From assembly GCA_900073065.1 (NCBI GenBank), contig FJOG01000016.1, forward strand, positions 1,463,518 to 1,475,510: a stretch of DNA of 11,993 nucleotides, in the 5' to 3' direction. The position numbers were made by a program, and so were the translations under genes. Shown here piece after piece: positions 8,961 to 11,993 of this stretch (its first letter is position 1; each line of letters opens with the position of its first letter). A model generated the notes under the pieces. The model had not been told where the DNA came from. It saw only the letters and a list, made by a program, of their open reading frames with translations, and searched no databases. This DNA is from Phialocephala subalpina. Taxonomy: Eukaryota > Ascomycota > Leotiomycetes > Helotiales > Mollisiaceae.

Positions 8961-9309
8961 CCTAAAAAACTCCGGATAAATATTAGTCTTCGAAAGTAAA
9001 CGTTAAATACTCCCCAATTTATTGTAGTAATAAACTATTGAATATATCTTCTCTTGTAATAGCGTGGCGCGTTAATTAATCATTAAAAATAGCCACCGTA
9101 TTTATACTATCGATTTCTTTAAGTTCCGTAAAGAAGTTTTCGCCTTTTCCCTCGATCTCTATACTTAATAATAATTAGTTTATCTCTGATAATTTATTAT
9201 TTTCCGAGAAACTTTTTACACTTTTACATTGAGCGAAGAAACTCTAATAAAATACTATTGTAACTTCACGGTCTACCGTATATTAAGCGTATTATCGGAA
9301 CTTCGTATA

Positions 9310-9520
9310 AATTTATTATTACTCTTCCATCGTATATTTGGTCGATTAGTAGCCTATTTTACCGCAAATATAGTACTTCTTTTGTCGTGACCCTCCTTGG
9401 TATCTATGGTTTCCGCGATATTTACCTCGCGAGCCTCCTTTATCTCGATATCCTCTTTTACTTTATCCTCGTCTACGTCCTCTATATGTGCGATTAGTCC
9501 AGTTTTGACCGTGCTTATCG
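9310..9520 (-). other. Copia nucleocapsid: Arg/Gly-rich region and degraded zinc knuckle
   Basis: The polyprotein frame reads RTYRGRRRG*SKRGYRD, then GSRGKYRGNHRYQGGSRQ, an RG-rich RNA-binding type stretch, followed by KKYYICGKIGY*STKYT, a zinc-knuckle remnant in which one Cys survives (TGC, 9364-9366) and others read as Tyr or stop. Two overlapping open frames here on both strands are not the polyprotein frame. Upstream, 9540-10100 reads as capsid, for example YDKVTGYNYNFKTI and RGLSKEYQTKYSLRDQV. Confidence 0.75.
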
Positions 9521-10199
9521 TGCTTGTTCTTGTCTTTTTATTGACGCGTCGAGTCCATAGTATATTGCAATGCTTCACGTAAACGCATTGCCGTACTGAT
9601 TACTAATCGTAACTTAGTACATATACCCTCGAACGTACTAGCGGGTTTATATAATGCGAGACTACATTCTTTAACCCCTTTATAAGCGCTAATAACTTGG
9701 TCTCGTAGGCTATATTTTGTTTGATATTCCTTTGATAAACCGCGTTAAATCTTTTAGAGTTAATCGAAAAGTAATTGCAAATACTTTAATTTAATCTTCG
9801 ATAAATATATTATAACAATTCGTGGAAACGTAATCTCTTTCTATAAAGACATATATAATTATCGGTTTTCCTTAGTCTTAAAGTATATCTTTATTATCTC
9901 TATTATCGTCTTGAAATTATAATTATATCCCGTAACTTTATCGTAGTAAAACGAATTTACGCGATTGGTAAATATAACCGAAAACGCGTTACTGTATTAT
10001 TCTTCGAGAAGTTCGACCTTAAGACAATAATCGCGAAAAACTTATAATTTGACGTTAATAATATTATATAGTTTACCACCGTATTTTTTATTGTTATCGA
10101 TATAGATTTTCATTAAGTTTATAATCATTTTAATGGATATATTTAATTGATTTTACTATTAATTTAATTATTAATTTAATTATTAATAATTATCGGGTG

Positions 10200-10563
10200 A
10201 TTAAGGATAAAAGCCATTATTAGAGTTATTATTCGCATGTGATTAATAAGGGTACTATTAGTTCGGAAATTGAGGGTTCGTATAATATTAATTAGTAGAA
10301 TACTAATTCTCAAGATACTAATTCGTAGATTGAGGGTAAACAGGGTACTAATTCGTAGGTTGGGAGTATACGGGGTAAAAAGACATATTAGGGTCAAAAG
10401 ATCTCTAATTATTTTAAGGAAGTACATGAAGAGGCAGTAGCGTGTCTTATTGCAATAGCGCGTCTTAAGGAAACGACGCATTTTGGGGTAATGGTTTACT
10501 TTGAAGTAATGGTATAATTTGTAGAAGTAACGCAACTTGAGTAGTTTGAATTGGCGCAATTTG
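10200..10563 (-). other. Copia Gag Pro/Gln/Asn-rich low-complexity region with TNxY repeats
   Basis: In the polyprotein frame the stretch reads QIAPIQTTQVALLLQIIP, then further on PVYSQPTN*YPVYPQSTN*Y, and it holds four TN*Y units at about 10345, 10316, 10300 and 10283. At DNA level these are imperfect direct repeats of a TACTAATTC-type unit. Each unit carries TAG or TAA where Gln would be expected. An overlapping 127-codon open frame on the same strand (10176-10559) is a shifted shadow and lacks the repeat logic. Confidence 0.7.
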
Positions 10564-10875
10564 GGCGTACTTTAAAGCGTATTTTGGATAATATCGTGAG
10601 TTAAACTTGTTTTTTCCTCTCTTTAATTGGGCTTCGATTTTTTCCTTTGTCTACTTATAACATTTGTTATTATGGATGAGCTTCTTTAGTTCTTCAGAAA
10701 TTGGTAGTCCGTCCGTAGGAATAAACACTCCGTTATAGTGTAGGAAATCTCGTAGGTCTCTAATAAGCTTGGTTTTTACCAATAAGAACGTGTTTAGCGT
10801 TTATACTTTAAAATCCTCTCGGAAATATTCTTAAAGTATATTATTTATATAATCTTTTCTCCGATAGGTTTCCAT

Positions 10876-11074
10876 TATAAATAAGATAAATCTATTGGTT
10901 TATCTTTTATCGATAGTCCCTTTTGTAAAGTCGAAGTACTTTCCCCATTTTGCCTTATTATAATCATATTTTGATTTTAGGTTTGGTTTTAGTATTATTT
11001 TGGCGTATGGGTAAGTTCGTTCTAAGTTTGGTTAAAAGAAGAATAGGGTTCGTTAAAAGGTTGATATATTAAAG
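10876..11074 (-). other. Copia leader between LTR and first Met
   Basis: About 200 bases separate the probable LTR from ATG 10875. The polyprotein frame can be followed into it (YDYNKAKWGKYFDFTKG near 10921-10970), so part may be coding with a lost start codon. No primer-binding site could be recognised next to the LTR; mutation of a TGG start would hide it. Confidence 0.45.
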
Positions 11075-11148
11075 TGTTGTTATTATTGCGGTTATAATTC
11101 GAGTCGAGTCAAGTAATAAAAAGCGCAAAGTCTTTAACGGTATTCTAA

Positions 11149-11263
11149 TCAAGTAATAAGTATAATAACCCAGCTAGTTAATTGATCGAGTCTTCCGTAG
11201 ACGTAGTTGTTTTGCGTGATGGACGCAAACTTGAGTCAAGCAATAGGTATAATAACCTAGCTA
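11149..11263. repeat. Imperfect direct repeat pair (28 bp) inside the Copia LTR
   Basis: 11149-11176 and 11236-11263 match at 25 of 28 bases, the three differences all being transitions. Each begins TCAAGTAATA or TCAAGCAATA. The same 10-mer recurs at 11109-11118 and 11699-11708, making four copies in the LTR. The second copy continues into ATTGCTT, inverted to its AAGCAAT start. Confidence 0.7.
11211..11229. repeat. Perfect 7-bp stem hairpin
   Basis: TTTGCGT and ACGCAAA flank a 5-base loop GATGG. It sits between the two 28-bp repeats in the Copia LTR. It could be a fold in the LTR transcript or a binding site; nothing decides between them. Confidence 0.55.
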
Positions 11264-11752
11264 ATTGCTTATTCAAATCCTTGAAATTTGCGCAACGCCA
11301 AAGTCTCGTTTCCGTAGGAAGTAAAACTTCTTATAGTCCGATAGTATCTAAGGGCGCAACGTAAACCTTCTTTAGCGCGTTTTACAAAAGATAGCGATCC
11401 TTTGTAGTAACTTCTTCTAGATAATCCTAATTACTCCGTAATTAAATGAATAACTACTAATTAATATTAGTATTACCAAGGATACTTATTACATGTAATA
11501 AATTAGAAGCACGTAAGAATCTTAATTTTAATATACTTGTAAATTGGTTTTATTCTCGTAAAAGTAAAGCGTAGAATTGGAGGGTTATATCCTTTAACTC
11601 TAACTCGTCTCGCGCTAATACTAATACAATTTAATACTATACGTAACTACTTTATTATACCCACAAATATATTAATTAATTTTCTAAAATAAATTTTATC
11701 AAGTAATAAAAGTTTTATATATTAATCGTAATTTCTAATTGCCTGTCCGACA

Positions 11753-11993
11753 TGAGAACTAATGTGAACTTTTTCCGGGGGGGGGGGCACGTGAAAAGTG
11801 GGGTTAAAGAGGGAATGATCGATTTTCCCAAACTTCGACAGGGGTGCCAAATACAGCTCTTTGATTGGTCTACTTAAGAAATGTCGCCGCACGTGATAAA
11901 CATCAAAATTATAATTATGCTATACTTTAATTATTGATTTAAGCTTCTTTTTAAATGCCTCAATATTTGCAATAAAGTTGTAACTTAATTAAA
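11753..11993. other. Unmutated right flank, no gene seen
   Basis: CA and TG are normal here, unlike the rest of the window, so this is probably single-copy DNA or a different repeat. It holds an 11-base G-run (11777-11787) running into CACGTG (11788-11793), a second CACGTG at 11890-11895, and a CCAAT-type ATTGG (11864-11868). These could belong to a promoter of a gene to the right or to the end of another mobile element. No open frame of note is present. Confidence 0.5.

Larger units (their letters stand above)
5912..10875 (-). pseudogene. Copia gag-pol polyprotein remnant, 3' end removed by insertion
   Basis: A single polyprotein frame of about 1650 codons is recognisable with no frameshift but with dozens of TAA/TAG codons. 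The start is placed at ATG 10873-10875, the first in-frame Met seen; the frame stays plausibly coding above it (to about 11000, with stops explicable by mutation), so the true start may be further up. Order: N-terminal region with HYNGVFIPTDGLPISEELKK (10681-10740), a Pro/Gln-rich repeat region, capsid-like region, Arg/Gly-rich stretch and zinc knuckle, protease, integrase, RT, RNase H. The longest open pieces are 7822-8148 (integrase) and 7111-7473 (start of RT). The last codon before the Gypsy LTR continues IDIMV of RNase H. Confidence 0.9.
5912..11752 (-). mobile_element. Ty1/Copia LTR retrotransposon, RIP-degraded and split by the Gypsy insertion
   Basis: On the minus strand the order gag, protease, integrase, RT, RNase H, with integrase before RT, is diagnostic of Ty1/Copia. 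All recognised domains share one frame (codon starts divisible by 3 on this strand), from about 10875 down to 5912. The element is cut within RNase H at 5911/5912 by the Gypsy LTR, so its C-terminus, polypurine tract and 3' LTR are not in the window. The upper end is placed at a probable LTR terminus near 11752, which coincides with the return of normal CA/TG content. Numerous stop codons make it non-coding. Confidence 0.92.
11075..11752 (-). repeat. Probable Copia 5' LTR, about 678 bp
   Basis: Read on the minus strand it begins TGTCGGACAGGC at 11752 and ends AATAACAACA at 11075, the TG...CA form. It lies directly ahead of the Copia leader, and its outer end coincides with the switch to unmutated sequence. 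It has no coding sense; a 60-codon open frame at 11182-11364 is chance. TATA-like TATATAAAA (minus strand, 11713-11721) could be its promoter, weak evidence in A/T-rich DNA. The second LTR needed for proof is outside the window. Confidence 0.55.

Noticed and set aside
9354..9582. Overlapping open frames on both strands
   Set aside because: Neither is the Copia polyprotein frame, which here encodes the RG-rich nucleocapsid and knuckle.
10176..10559. 127-codon open frame on the minus strand
   Set aside because: It starts at TTG, is shifted from the Copia polyprotein frame, and covers the Gag repeat region out of frame.
11040..11074. Possible Copia primer-binding site
   Set aside because: No convincing complement to a tRNA 3' end next to the LTR; mutation may hide it, so it is not called.
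11209..11275. Repeats resembling a small CRISPR or tRNA gene
   Set aside because: Only two long repeat copies, unequal spacing, no cloverleaf with A/B boxes, and a eukaryotic transposon context.
11182..11364. 60-codon open frame in the Copia LTR
   Set aside because: No family resemblance; it spans the LTR repeats and hairpin and is readable by chance.
11777..11895. Terminal inverted repeat of a DNA transposon
   Set aside because: The two CACGTG sites are self-palindromic, and their flanks do not pair beyond the hexamer; no transposase is visible.

Overview
This window is a nest of two dead LTR retrotransposons from a filamentous fungus, most likely a Pezizomycotina ascomycete. The polyprotein families are those common in such genomes. 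The DNA also carries the mark of repeat-induced point mutation (RIP): CpA and TpG are scarce, TpA is in large excess, CpG is spared, and coding frames are full of TAA/TAG at Gln and Trp positions. No host gene, tRNA, rRNA or CRISPR array was found.

Layout. Positions 1-5911 (+ strand) are a Ty3/Gypsy chromovirus whose 5' LTR lies before the window. It has a gag remnant (2-1474), then, in the -1 frame, a pol remnant (about 1387-5544) in the order protease, reverse transcriptase, RNase H, integrase, chromodomain. A 3' untranslated stretch with an imperfect palindrome, a G-rich polypurine tract and a 182-bp 3' LTR (5730-5911) follow. Positions 5912 to about 11752 (- strand) are a Ty1/Copia element in one reading frame, in the order gag, zinc knuckle, protease, integrase, reverse transcriptase, RNase H. 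This frame stops inside RNase H exactly where the Gypsy LTR begins. The Gypsy element therefore jumped into the Copia element in opposite orientation, and the missing Copia 3' end should lie beyond the left edge. A probable Copia 5' LTR covers about 11075-11752. From about 11753 to the right end CA and TG return to ordinary levels, which suggests the nest ends there and single-copy DNA begins.

Both frames stay collinear for 4-5 kb without indels, apart from the normal-looking gag/pol frame change in Gypsy. Inactivation is therefore almost wholly by transition mutations, which removed the zinc-knuckle ligands and several catalytic Asp residues while others survive. I see no new functional system. 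What stands out is the clean nested insertion, the base-by-base record of RIP damage, and a few structured non-coding pieces (Gypsy 3' palindrome, repeats and hairpin in the Copia LTR, G-run next to CACGTG in the right flank).
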